Shown here piece by piece: positions 1 through 10,510 of a stretch of DNA of 64,000 nucleotides. Numbering within the stretch: the stretch's first letter is position 1; each line of letters starts with the position of its first letter. A program made the position numbers and the translations under genes. Under the pieces are notes generated by a model. That model searched no databases. It was not told where the DNA came from and saw only the letters and a program-made list of their open reading frames with translations. Source of the stretch: Adiantum capillus-veneris (lineage: Eukaryota; Streptophyta; Polypodiopsida; Polypodiales; Pteridaceae); NCBI GenBank assembly GCA_014529385.2, contig CM043945.1:148353241-148417240 (forward strand), written 5' to 3'.

Positions 1-1206
1 AAGTAAGAAAAAAAATAAAGTATGATTACGTAAATATATGAGAAAGGTAAAATAGGCCACCTCATGCGTGCGGGGCAGCCCATCCCCACCTTGCCTCCTT
101 TTTCTTCACTGTTGCCCCGCCATGTGTCCCTTTTCCTCTCCTCCACTCAAAAGGTCAACCCCTCTCTCTTCCCCTTGTCCTTTCTCCTTTCTCTCTCCCC
201 TCACGCTACCCCACCTCTCACCAATAATGCATTCTAACTCACCAATAATGCACCCTAACTCACATGCAACTTACCCTATCTTCCAAAATAGTATACCCCA
301 CCCTCCCTTTCTCTCTCCTATCATATCCCATGACCCAAATACCCCCCTCTCTCTCTAAAGGGCGCCATGTCTCTTTTCTTGTAGCTAAATAACCTTCCCC
401 ACACTCACACACACTCAGTTTCATTGAAAAAGGTGCCCACAGACCCATCCCCACCCGGTGGTTACCTGATTTTTCTTGCGTTCACACGCATCTACACACA
501 GATTCACCTCTGAACACACTCCCCTCTCGTAATTACTTTATTCTCCATGTCACCTCTCACTTTTTTTCATCAAACCATCTCTCTCTCTTAGTCTCTCTCT
601 CATGAGACTGCTGTTCTGGCACATATACACACAGCCAGACAAGTGGGGCCCACAGTCACATGGCCTATGTAGATAATGATTTCTTCATTTCTAAATTCTA
701 GAGTTTCTCCCCCCTCCTCCCCTATATAAAGAGGGGTCACCATCACACTAAACATACACACAACATCACCAAAGAGTACACTATGCACTGTGTGTGCCTA
801 GTGCACACACACACACCCACACCATCACCATCACCGCAATCACCATGCTCGTCTTGAGCATGACCTCTACACCCTTGGGCTATGGAAGATGAAGGGAACT
901 TAAATGAAGGATGATGGCCATAACCCTTGTGCGAGTCTTCTCCATCAACTCTCACCTATCCGCCATGTGCTCTACCACTCTCTCCCTTCTCATTCCCCTA
1001 CCCTATGCTCCCCATTTCATTGCCTTATTCTCTAAATAAAGCTTGAGGTTTTGTGAGTATTTTTTCTTGCAATGTTTTGCCCATGTGAGGTGTGCGGAAT
1101 CGCCACCTAGTCTTGTGTTTGGAGTGAGCTTGTGTATGTGTGAAGGGTGTGCGGATTCGCCATCCTTTTGTGGTTCCTAAGTGCTAAGCCGCTATACCCC
1201 CTCCCT

Positions 1207-1212
<6 letters not shown>

Positions 1213-1245
<33 letters not shown>
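1213..1245. repeat. (CT)n microsatellite
   Basis: Uninterrupted CT dinucleotides, preceded by CCCT repeats. It lies inside the presumed transcribed part of B1, about 100 bp before the hairpin. Confidence 0.9.
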
Positions 1246-1249
<4 letters not shown>

Positions 1250-1341
1250 ACTTGATCTCATTACCTTTTTTCTTCATCATTACTCCCAAGCATCCATCTC
1301 TCTTGGATGAAAACTTTGTTATGGTGGTGTGTTGTTTGCGT

Positions 1342-1360
1342 CCTAGCCGTTGAAGCTAGG
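1342..1360 (+). other. Hairpin in B1 leader
   Basis: CCTAG (1342-1346) pairs with CTAGG (1356-1360) around a 9-nt loop, just before TGGTGCCCC. The counterpart in B2 (30515-30536) has a longer 7-bp stem with a different loop but the same flanks (GCGT before, TGGTGCCCC after). Confidence 0.5.
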
Positions 1361-1668
1361 TGGTGCCCCCTGTTTGCTTTACCATGACAGGCTCGAGGCG
1401 CGCCATTCGGTCCCCGGTGTTTTAGAGGCCGTCGGGGTTCAGGGTTCGCTTTGCTCCCGTCAGTGCCACCATCATGGACAAAGAACTAATGTAGATAGAT
1501 AAAGATTAGGAATCTCTAGACAATAAGGAGCATAAAAATAAATTCATTGTAGATGTGTTGTCAGTTAGAAAATTTTCTATTTGCGATTAGTTTTTTCTAA
1601 GAGTGTGACAAAAAAGATTTATCAAAATGTAGATACTTTGGAATCTAAAATTAGGTGTTCTTTAAACT

Positions 1669-2934
1669 TGCAGTCCTTCAACAAGATATTGCGGCTTACA
1701 AAGTTTTACTCGAGGTTGTTGGTATAGAGGATGCTAATGCCATTGACCCTACTGAGAAAGATTCTATCAATCTCCATGTCAACCAAAGAGTTTCTGACGA
1801 AGATGACAAGAATCTATAAGTCTTTGAAGGTCAACTGCTACAACGACTGGAGATAAATTTAAAGAGTAATCCAATGGAAGAAGACAGTGAAAGTTCCAGA
1901 ACATGTGCAAGGGAAGAAGAAGAATCCAATGAAAATATTCTAGTAGCCCAAGAGTTGGGAATTGGATTGCATGACACCATAATGGAAGTAGAAGGAAATG
2001 GAAGTTCCAGAACATGTGCAACGCCAGAAGGAGAATCCAACACAAATATTTTAGCACCCCATGATTTGGAAATCGAAGTGCATGGTGAGTCAGACCTTCC
2101 ATCCACCAACAAACCAATGCTTACTATAATAAAGAGCTTGTGTGGATTGTTCCTGAGGAGATACTGGCAAAAGTCCAAGAAAATGAAGAGCTTAAAGTTT
2201 GGACATGAGCATATTGTTCTTCGTCCAAGATGCATTGAGTTTTTAAAGGCTCTATTTAGCAATTTCAATGTAGGGATATGGTCAGCTGCTAATGACATGC
2301 ATGTTGTGGATATCATCAAGATTTTAGAAAAGGAAGCTTAAGAAAAAATTCCATTCTTTATGATCTGGGGGCAAAGCCAATGTCAACCATGCGTAGAATC
2401 AAGGATCACTCGCTTAGATAGTCCAGGAGTAGAAGCACTTTTCAAACCGTTGGCTATTGCATCATCAAAATTTGGGCTTGATGCAAGAAGATTGCTTCTT
2501 GTAGATAATGAACCATTAAAGGGATGTGTGAATCCTCCATTGAATTGTATTTTTCCACCATCATTTAATGTTGATGAGATGAGGAGGATAATATCCTCCT
2601 TGGGGAGCTGCTACCATATATCAAAGCTCTCAATCATGTTAATGACATTCGCACAGTTACAGGGTCTCATTTATATGGACAAGCACCCATTGCTCAAGGT
2701 CATGAGCTTTATAACCGTATACACAAGGTTGTTGCAGAGTGGGAGGAGAGAAATCTAATTTTTCTAGGAAAAACCTACTCCACGGGAAGGCTACCAGAAG
2801 TTTCTCATCCTCTTCACAATGAGAAAGTTACAACATCTAGCACTAATGGAATGTCCACTCGAAGTCAAGACAAGAAACTTTCAGCACGTGATCGAGAAAA
2901 AGTAAGGGTCTTAAAGAATATCAAATCATTATGA
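1669..2934 (+). pseudogene. FCP1/NIF-like (HAD) phosphatase pseudogene, copy 1
   Basis: Reading in the frame of 1874-2341, the protein carries an acidic N-terminal region followed by an FCP1-homology-type segment (LRPRCIEFLKALFSN, then FNVGIWSAAND). It continues through an in-frame TAA (2339-2341) as MIWGQSQCQPC and LDARRLLLVDNEPLKG, then shifts frame near 2585 (GELLPYIKAL, HVVAEWEER-like) and ends at TGA 2932-2934. FCP1-family enzymes dephosphorylate the RNA polymerase II C-terminal domain using a DxDx(T/V) motif. Here the stretch that should hold that motif (about 2135-2190) looks deleted or scrambled, so the catalytic Asp pair is missing. A further TAA lies at 1817-1819. The later HAD Asp region (LLLVDNEP) is kept. 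It is clearly dead and without introns in the readable part. Identity as FCP1-like is fairly sure; the exact subfamily is not. Confidence 0.7.
1887..2112 (+). repeat. 114-bp internal tandem repeat in FCP1-like pseudogene
   Basis: AGTTCCAGAACATGTGCA occurs at about 1890 and 2004. The two 114-bp units encode two related ~38-residue acidic blocks sharing SSRTCA, then E-ESN-NIL. The period is a multiple of three, so the repeat arose while the frame was being read, or by chance kept it. Confidence 0.7.
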
Positions 2935-3545
2935 ACCTTGAAAGGTACATAAGAAATCATGCTTGCCCAAAAATTGGGATACAAGGATCCTGTGATCAAA
3001 GTACATGAAGCCAGAAATTATATAAAGCATCTAAAAATTCAGTATGATCTCAAATAGCCCTATATCAAGAAATGATGGAGCAATGTTTTGTAACATTATG
3101 TCATTTACAAAGATCTTTATGTTCTCAGAGACTTTATTAGAGTGCTTAGGGTTTCAAGATATATGAAGATGTAAATGATTAATAGTTTTTTAAATTGTCT
3201 TTCAATACTATAAGTAACTTATGAGTTTCATGTGCCAAATGCTCTTTTTTTTTAAAGCTTTTATAGTTGTTTTCTTTGAAATTTGAGTTCACTGTGCCAT
3301 CAAGGACAATCTACATGCTCATAAGGTCAAATCTTGCTCTATAACCTTGGGGGAATTTCACTTTATGTTCTCAACACCCTATGAATCTAAGGCCATAGGG
3401 TCATAGTTTGGCATGTGTTCTTGCATAGGACTTACTAAGTGTAACCACAAATTAGCACCCTATGTCCCTAAGGTTTTCAACACACTTAAAACCTCTATAT
3501 TAACTTTTTTTAAAAATCATTTCAGGGCTTCTAAGAAAAAATGTT
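2935..3545. other. AT-rich spacer between the two FCP1-like pseudogenes
   Basis: No coding signal is recognised. It includes words such as CTAAGGCCATAGGGT (near 3390) that recur in the tandem array around 5000-5660. Confidence 0.5.
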
Positions 3546-4304
3546 TTGCTATTAGATTATCACAAAATAGAGGAGCTCCCTTTCATATTACATCAAATAT
3601 CACATTCAAACCAAGAGCAATGGTTTCATTATCTACCAACATCTTTCAAACAGGACAAAAGAACGCTTATCTTGGATTTAGAGGGTGTGCTTCTTGCAAC
3701 ATTTGAGCTTCAATCAAGGCCAACTTGGACCAAGTAAATGTGCATTGTAGAAGATAACAATGAGGTATATGAGGTGCGTCCAGATGCAGAGTATTTCTTA
3801 AGATTTTGCTTTGAGTTCTTTGAGGTTTGGATTTGGAGCTGCCATCGTTTACAAAAAGCTCAACACATAATCAAGACCTGTTTTCCTACACAAAGTCACA
3901 AATTCAAGATGATTATGGATAACCAGTGCTGCCAAAATTCAAATTTCATGATCGGTTACAAAAGAGCCTATCACAAAAATCTTTCGACCATATGGAATCT
4001 ATTTGATTATTTAGATGGGGGCAACACTATAATATTTGATGATAGTCCATATCGAGTGATGTGGAATATGCAAGGAACTTATATGATTTTTCCAAAGTTT
4101 TGGAACCAACCTACTCAATTGCTTCAAAGTTTTTTTAAAAATGAAATTGTTCCATGGTTCTGTGGATGGTTGTATGCTAAAGACAAGAGAGACTATACCA
4201 TAAGAAATTTTGTAATGTTCCATCCTTATCGTGAGACTCACTATGTAATGCAATGTTATATGTCTCAAAGGACTCAAAATCTCAAGAGAAGGAGGCCATT
4301 TTAA
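3546..4304 (+). pseudogene. FCP1/NIF-like (HAD) phosphatase pseudogene, copy 2
   Basis: One frame is open except for a single TAA at 3735-3737. The first part has TLILDLEGVLLATFE, which matches the first HAD motif of FCP1-like proteins (hydrophobic strand then D-L-E-G; the usual second Asp is Glu). After the stop comes EVRPDAEYFLRFCFEFFEVW, the usual R-P sequence plus the W-S strand (WIWSCHR), then NTIIFDDSPYR, which fits the late Asp motif of the HAD fold. The C-terminal part (to 4304) is rich in aromatic and basic residues. It is diverged from copy 1, so the pair is not a recent duplication. The frame is well kept, so it either decayed recently or is one nonsense change from open. Function as an active phosphatase is doubtful. 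Confidence 0.65.
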
Positions 4305-5000
4305 GTGTACTAGTTAAGTATTCTAAATAGCATCTACCAAGTATTTGGTAATGTGTACTTTTCAAAATTTAAACTTGATGGAATTTTGTGGGATATCTTG
4401 AAACATCTTTAAACTATTTTTTTAATGAAGTGCATCCTATTGTCAGGAGACTTCTCTCTTTCAAGTTCTTTGGTTTCATTGTTTGATGCTTCTATAGTAT
4501 TGTTAACTTTTTCTTCTTATTAAGTGATCCAAACAATCATAATTTCTTGACATTTGGTAGTGTTACAAAACGGTGTTTTTTGAACACCCTCAATCTTGGA
4601 GATAGCATACTCTTTCTAGTTAGTCTTTTATTGTACATGCGATGAAGACCATCATTTTTATGAAACTGTCAAGTTGGTGGTAATCTTTATGTTTATACTT
4701 TATACTATTTTGACATAATCAATGTATACAATTCGTATTATTCACATCAAATGGTGTTTTTAAACACCTCCTTTTTTTGAGACACCATCTCTAAAACCTT
4801 TGAGCGAAGTTTTAAAGCATGTACTTGATGTAAAAAATCTTCATCTTAACATGATTCTTTGGCACAAACTTATATTAGGAGTTTTTATATTGTAGTTTTA
4901 TGTTAAGAAATAATTTCAAAGTTAGAATTATGATAGTTTATCTAAGTAAGTGCCTCGTCTAACTTTGTATAGTTAAATAAAACACCAAATGGAATTATAG
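4305..5000. other. AT-rich non-coding stretch
   Basis: No gene, RNA or element boundary is recognised. The base composition is strongly AT-rich. Confidence 0.5.
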
Positions 5001-5663
5001 GTGCAATAGATGACATCTTATGGTCTTAGGGCCATAGGATACTCTATAGTATTGTTTAGATTTTTTAATTGTTTGTGAACATAGATCATAGAGGGTTTTT
5101 CTCACTACCATAGAGGATATCCTATGGCTTTGGGGCCACATGGTCTCAATATTGAGCATAGAGGATTTCTTACTAGTATAGAGGGTACCTCATGGCCCTA
5201 GGTCCATAGGGTGCAAACACAGAGTATAGAGGATTTCTTACTAGCACAGAGGGCATCCTATGGTCTAAGGCCATATGGTGACAACATATAGAATAAAGGG
5301 TTTCTAACTAGCATACGAGGCACACCTTGTGCGCCTGGGGACATAGTGTGCCAACATAGAGCATAGAAGGGTTTCTTATTGGCATAAACAACATCTTGTG
5401 GCCCTAAGACAACCTACAGCCTTAGGGACATAGGGTGGCACATAAATAAAGTCCCATATGGCTTTGAAGGACTGGACCTCTTTATACGTTGGGACCAGCT
5501 AACAATCATAACCCTATGGCCTTGAGGTCATAAAGAGACATATTAAAGTCATAGACATTTCTACAAAGAGCACCATATGGCCTTAAGGCCATAAGTGCAA
5601 TAGATGGCATCTCATGGTCTTATAGCCATAGGATACTATATAGTATTGTTTTGACTTTTTAAG
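5001..5663. repeat. Degenerate ~68-bp tandem array bordered by a ~65-bp direct repeat
   Basis: Units containing CATAGAGGGTTTCTTACTAG then CCTATGGCCCTAAGGCCATA start near 5087, 5157, 5224, 5291 and 5361 (spacing 70, 67, 67, 70 bp). The array lies between two copies of a sequence beginning GTGCAATAGATGACATCT (5001 and 5595). Units are diverged, so this is an old array. Confidence 0.7.
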
Positions 5664-7479
5664 TGTGAAATATTAGTTTGAATGTTGTTTAAATTATCGT
5701 GTATTTAAAACTTGATAGCATGCTACAAAACCATGACCAAGTATTTTGTTATACATGGATTAAGGTCGCCAAATTATGACAAGAGTGTTTAATAGTATTT
5801 GCCTTTACATATTATCTTTTTTAATTGCTATAATCAATCTATATGCTGCTTTAAAATCATATCAATTGGTTTTTTTGACACCTCATTTTTTGAGAAGCTA
5901 CTTCTAGAAGCATTTGTTGAATTTTGAAAAGCACTGATGTCATACAAATCCTCTTTCCAAAAACTATATTGGAGGTTTATTCTTAAATTTATAGTAGAGA
6001 AATTAAAATAGACTCATACAATCATGATAATTTATCTAAATTAAAGGCAACTAGAGCTTAGAAATCATTAAATAACACAATCCTAGCATACACATTTAGA
6101 ATTTTGGAAACGGGATTTTCCCAAATTATCTAAAATGGTGTTTAATGCTTCCAAAGAATGATAATGCAAACAAGCTTTTTGTGGGCCTTGTGGATGAAGA
6201 CTTTACCCACTAGGTTTTGTGATAATGCTTTAAACAAAGATTTGGTAGAATTTTGATGTTGATTTTTACAAAATGTCAAGAGGATAACATGGTTGATGAG
6301 CTAAATGCTTGCAATAGTATGACTAAAATGAAGCACAAGGCTAATATGTATGAGGATATGAAAATAGATGAGGTAAAATTTGACAACCTTTTGGATGACA
6401 TGTTAAAGCCTTTCATGATATAGTAATGAAAGGGTCTCTTTGTGTGGCATGGAGAGTACTTCATGCATGAAGACGATTTGGATTCCACATATGATTTATG
6501 CTTTGAGATTGGGAGAATTGATATAGCTTTTTATTTCATGAGGTTTGTGCTTATGTTATGTGGCCTTTTAAACCATGTGGACATGAAATCTTGTGCTACT
6601 TCTCAACATGAATTCTTTACTAGAATGAGGGTTTTGTAAACTATGTTGCATGCATTTTTGAAACGCCATTTTTATAAATTTATACATGTAGATGTTTGTC
6701 GATCGCCGTGTTCAAACATCTATAGCATAAATATCTAGCACTAACATAATATGAATACTCAGGGAAGTGTCTTGGATAAATCACAGAGACTCTTTGAGGG
6801 TGTCAACCGCAAAAATTGAACCTAGTGATGAATTTAGATTGCTACGAAACTTTAGGGAAAGTTGTATTATGCCTAAGGGCACTAATCTACAAAGTTTGGA
6901 GGTCCTCCAACAAGGTACAAAAATCTCAATTCATCATGGTCCAAGTCCTAAACACTGCAACGAAACAGTCCAAATAGGTCGTCCTATGATTTAGAAGCAT
7001 TCCTCTCTGGTCAAAATGTCGAAAAACAACCATTTTGGCACTCAATCTACAGCTTTAGCTCATAGACAGATAGCTGCAAACCACAAAATAATTGATAATG
7101 ATTACATTCAAATGAAAGAGCAAGAGATAAGGAACACAATGCAATTCCTGGAATAAAATGTTTTAATTACCAGATGAAGAGAAAAAGCATTTACAAGTTG
7201 TTGTTGAGTAGCCGCTCACAGCCATGTGTACAAAAAGCTTTTCGACACTTTAGATAATCTTACAATGTGTTTTTAGACTAAGGTTTTGAGCTTTATACCA
7301 AGGGATTTTCATATGGCTAATGGCCGGCTTACAAGGCTTTTAGGCTCGTACAACATTTGACTCAAAAATCATAATCTTTCTTTTACAAGGCTTTTGAAGA
7401 AAAATGATATGGGTTACATCAAAATTTAAGGTTTGGAGAAGATGTGGTTAGCTAGGAGGGTGCTCGTAAGCTACATCTA
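5664..7479. other. AT-rich stretch without recognised features
   Basis: Only short open frames are present (for example 6767-6994 and 6442-6639), none resembling a known domain. I see no element boundaries. Confidence 0.45.
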
Positions 7480-8335
7480 TCAAACACACTCCCCTTCCTA
7501 GCCATTGCATGTCCTCATGCAAGCCTTTGTTGACGCTCTTTAATGGACAAACTATAACTTTTCCAATATTTTTGTTATCTGGGTTTACTCGACAACTCAA
7601 GAAACAATGTTAGCTTGGGCTGACAAATCCTTGAATGAATTCAATATGGAATTCTGGTAGGCTATGTTCCTTGTTTATAAATCTTTGATCTAGGGGTTGA
7701 AGATGGTGGAGTCCATCTCAAAGAAACCTATCCTAAAAGCCTCCTTGAATGCTTGCATGTAGTGTGAGGGGAGGAGCATGAACCTTGCATACATCCCCAT
7801 GAGAATATTCCTATTGGGGGATTCAGTTTCCAAGTTCAAGGAGACTCCCTACATGCCTTCAAGGAGCACCTACCAAAGATGTTCTGCTGCATCAATGTCT
7901 TCAAAGGTCTGTATGCAAGTGATAATCATTTTGTGTATCTTTTTTTGCATCTAGCATGTTAGATGAGGTATATCCCTCATCTGAGCAATGCCAGCTTTCA
8001 TGGTATGGACCATGTATGATTCTGTTGGCTTGTAGGTTTTGGTTGGATTTGAAAGTACATGGTAATTGACAACAGAGGGCATGTTTCTCCTCCATGTGTA
8101 GTATCTCTCCCAGGGATCGCCGTCTAGGGATTGGACAATAGGTTTTGTCAATCTTGAGGTGTTAAAGGGAATTTTGGTAAGTGGTCTCATTCAAGGGTAT
8201 TTCTCAAACACTTCCTTCTCCATAGGGGGTGAATCTCCAAGATGAGAAGGAATTGGTATGTTATAATTGGCACACCCCTGTAGTCTACCTTTGCACTTGG
8301 TTCTAATGCCGACAAGAGATTCTCTTTCCACAATA
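7480..8335 (-). pseudogene. Remnant D, downstream part: unidentified coding-like sequence
   Basis: On the minus strand several short frames follow one another and look like a decayed protein (for example VKSLDGDPW-like text PIVQSLDGDPWERYYTWRRN within 7951-8190). Reading across the family A insertion from the right flank (36479 onward, minus strand) gives one continuous frame, MKQKAL joined to LWKENLLSALEPSAKV. D was therefore one older sequence before family A split it at AAGCT. I do not recognise the protein. The length and context suggest an old retroelement gag, but no zinc knuckle, protease or polymerase is visible. Confidence 0.45.
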
Positions 8336-8340
8336 AAGCT
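8336..8340. repeat. Target-site duplication AAGCT, left (family A copy 1)
   Basis: AAGCT directly precedes the 5' LTR and is repeated at 36474-36478 directly after the 3' LTR. Confidence 0.85.
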
Positions 8341-9400
8341 TGTTGTTGACGACTAGGTCAACAACACGACATAACTCAACAAAGCCTTATTCTCTGAGAG
8401 TTATGGAATGCTGCTGATTATGGTCATAAACATCATTTGTAGTCTAGCTGCAGAAGCTGGGGTACAATGGCACTTCCAGATTGTAAATACCAAGCCATTT
8501 GACCCCTCAAACTCTATTTTAGGTTTAACCTAAGGTGACCTTAGTATATAAGATACCTAGGTCATTTTGTAAAGAGAACTTTTATCATAATCTAAGTTTT
8601 AAGCTGCCGTTGATTGTGTGTGAGAGAGGAAGAGAGAGAGCGTGAGCTCCATCCTGTCACTACTCCTCGCTCGTTCATCACATTGGAGATCCGACTGCAT
8701 CATTGCACTAGCCTCAGCAAGAGCTACACAACAACGCCAAGCATTCCTTGCAGAATGGAGCATACGGGCTCGCACATCTACAAGTTATTTGCGGTCATAA
8801 GTATATCAAATGCTGTTTGTTTTTTGCACTAGCCTCAGCAAGAGCTACACAACAACGCCAAGCATTCCTTGCAGAATGGAGCATATGGGCTCGCACATCT
8901 ACAAGTTATTTGCGGTCATAAGTATATCAAATGTTGTTTGTTTTTTGCCTGCAAGTAGTCATTAGAATTGGAGCGACATAAGCTACGCATAGGTACTCAT
9001 AAACTTTAGTTTTTGACACTTTTAGAATTTGGCTTTGTCTTTATACGTGTTTTTTGCAGATGTATTTAGAGCTAGGATTTTGAGTGTAGAGGCTTAGGGA
9101 CAGGTGTATCCTAGTGAGGGGATGGTGTACTTTAAGTTTCATATGATTTTGGTATGATTTGATGGGTTTTCTTCCGTTTGTGTGTATCTAGGTAGGTGGT
9201 GTAGTTGAGAGCAGTGAGACTCTAGGTTGTGGATTAGTTGGCCTTCCAGAGTGTTGTATGTGTAGGATGGTCTCAACCTGACAAGATAAAGAGATTTCCT
9301 CTGTGTGCCTATCGTGTCATTCTGTGTCCTTGATTGACATTATGTTGATCTAGGTTGTGTTACATGCACCTTATGGGTGGTGTGATTTGCTCCCGCAACA
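8341..9400 (+). repeat. 5' LTR of family A copy 1
   Basis: It starts TGTTGTTGACG (three extra bases compared with the 3' LTR) and ends CCCGCAACA. A TATA box (TATATAA) lies at 8545-8551 in a context kept in all three family A LTRs. The (GA) run near 8625-8640 is short here but long in the other two LTRs. It is longer than the 3' LTR mainly because of a 122-bp tandem duplication (8705-8948). Over the first ~260 bp it matches the 3' LTR at about 95%. Confidence 0.85.
8705..8948. repeat. 122-bp tandem duplication in the 5' LTR
   Basis: GCACTAGCCTCAGCAAGAGC starts at 8705 and again at 8827, and the two units differ at only about two positions. The 3' LTR (35486-36473) and the third LTR (59355-60388) have a single unit, so this duplication arose after insertion. 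Confidence 0.9.
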
Positions 9401-9401
9401 T

Positions 9402-9419
9402 TGGCACCGCTGCCGAGGA
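9402..9419 (+). other. Primer binding site, tRNA-Asp-like
   Basis: TGGCACCGCTGCCGAGGA directly follows the LTR after one T. It differs at three positions from the complement of the plant tRNA-Asp 3' end used by Athila-type elements. Confidence 0.7.
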
Positions 9420-10203
9420 ACAAAGGACTTAGGTAGGTATTCCTACTAACACTCGTGTGATGGTTGCTTGCTTTAGTTTCGGCTAAAGAGAGCATTTTTT
9501 TAAAGTGGATCCAAAAGGGTTTATTCTGAGATCAAGTGGATAGCCAGGAAGCATGTGTCTTGCCGAGGATCTGCAACTAGGTAAATTTAGTTAGGATCTG
9601 TAGATTAGAGTAGTTGTTGGTGGTTGAGTGGTTTGTGAGGTGATAAAAGAGTTTGCTAGTCCCGGTGTGGCATTGAAGCGTTTTTCTACTCATAAATGCA
9701 AAACCCCATATGATTTGTAGGAGTAGCTTTAGGTAAGTGATTGGATTCTGATCTAGAGTTATTCATCATTGATCTATTTTCTAAGTGCTTGTTTGCATTA
9801 TCACTGAAAAGTCTGCTTTTGAGAGTAAAGATACAAAAAAACAGCTTTCTGCGGATAATTTTCTATGGTTGATTGGTGATGAGCATATAAGAGGGCATGT
9901 GTAACAGTTATGTGAACAAAATCTGTAACTCTGTAAACTTAGACTTTATACGTGTATAAAGTCTCAAGGGACACTTGAAGACCAAAATTGAAAAATCTGA
10001 TTGCACCAATGTGTTCAGAAGGGGAGTTTTACCTCAAGTATACATTGAAACGAGAGTTCGACCAACTCCAGACACCCAAAAGACAAAAGACGGAGTGTCT
10101 GCAACAAAAAATAGAAGAACTTGTGATTCTAAGCATATTTTTGCATGAAAATTAGCAAGAGTGCTTGAAAACTAGTGCTAGACACTTGGGGATGCTTGTG
10201 GAT

Positions 10204-10208
10204 GAAAA
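10204..10208. repeat. Target-site duplication GAAAA, left (copia-1)
   Basis: GAAAA precedes the left LTR and is repeated at 15387-15391 after the right LTR. Confidence 0.85.
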
Positions 10209-10435
10209 TGTTGGAATTAGGGTTGCACAGAAACACACACATCTTGGAGAAGACGAAGGAAGCTCAAGCCACACAATAGAGAGTGTGTTACTTAGTGTGC
10301 AATGGAAACATAGATAGCCCTAGAGTGATGGGCGTATATACAATGCATGGGGGAAAAAACCTCCTAAAGAGGGAAAAAATGCCCCAGCGGTCCTAGTGTG
10401 TTCACACACATCACTACCACATGTATATGGTAACA
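10209..10435 (-). repeat. 3' LTR of copia-1
   Basis: On the minus strand it runs TGTTACC...CCAACA. The inner border has the purine tract GGGGGGATT (complement of 10436-10446) directly before it, as expected of a 3' LTR. Confidence 0.9.
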
Positions 10436-10510
10436 AATCCCCCCTGGAGTGATGCGGTGAACGAGAGCTGGCACATGAGTAAAGGGAAGTGCCATGCCCT
10501 GAGGACAGGA

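Larger units (their letters stand above)
1..1462 (+). mobile_element. LTR-like unit B1, downstream part (left end outside window)
   Basis: No coding sequence is visible here. The stretch reads like the promoter and transcribed part of an LTR. There is a TATA box (TATATAAA) at 723-730, an AATAAA signal at 1035-1040, a (CT)n tract at 1213-1245 and a small hairpin at 1342-1360 followed by GGTGGTGCCCC. The same order of TATA, (CT)n, hairpin and GGTGGTGCCCC occurs in the insert at 27933-30681, whose TG...CA ends and target duplication mark it as LTR-like. The right end is placed at CCCGTCA (about 1462) by analogy only. Whether B1 is a 5' LTR or a solo LTR cannot be decided, because its start lies outside the window and no clear primer site follows. 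Confidence 0.45.
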
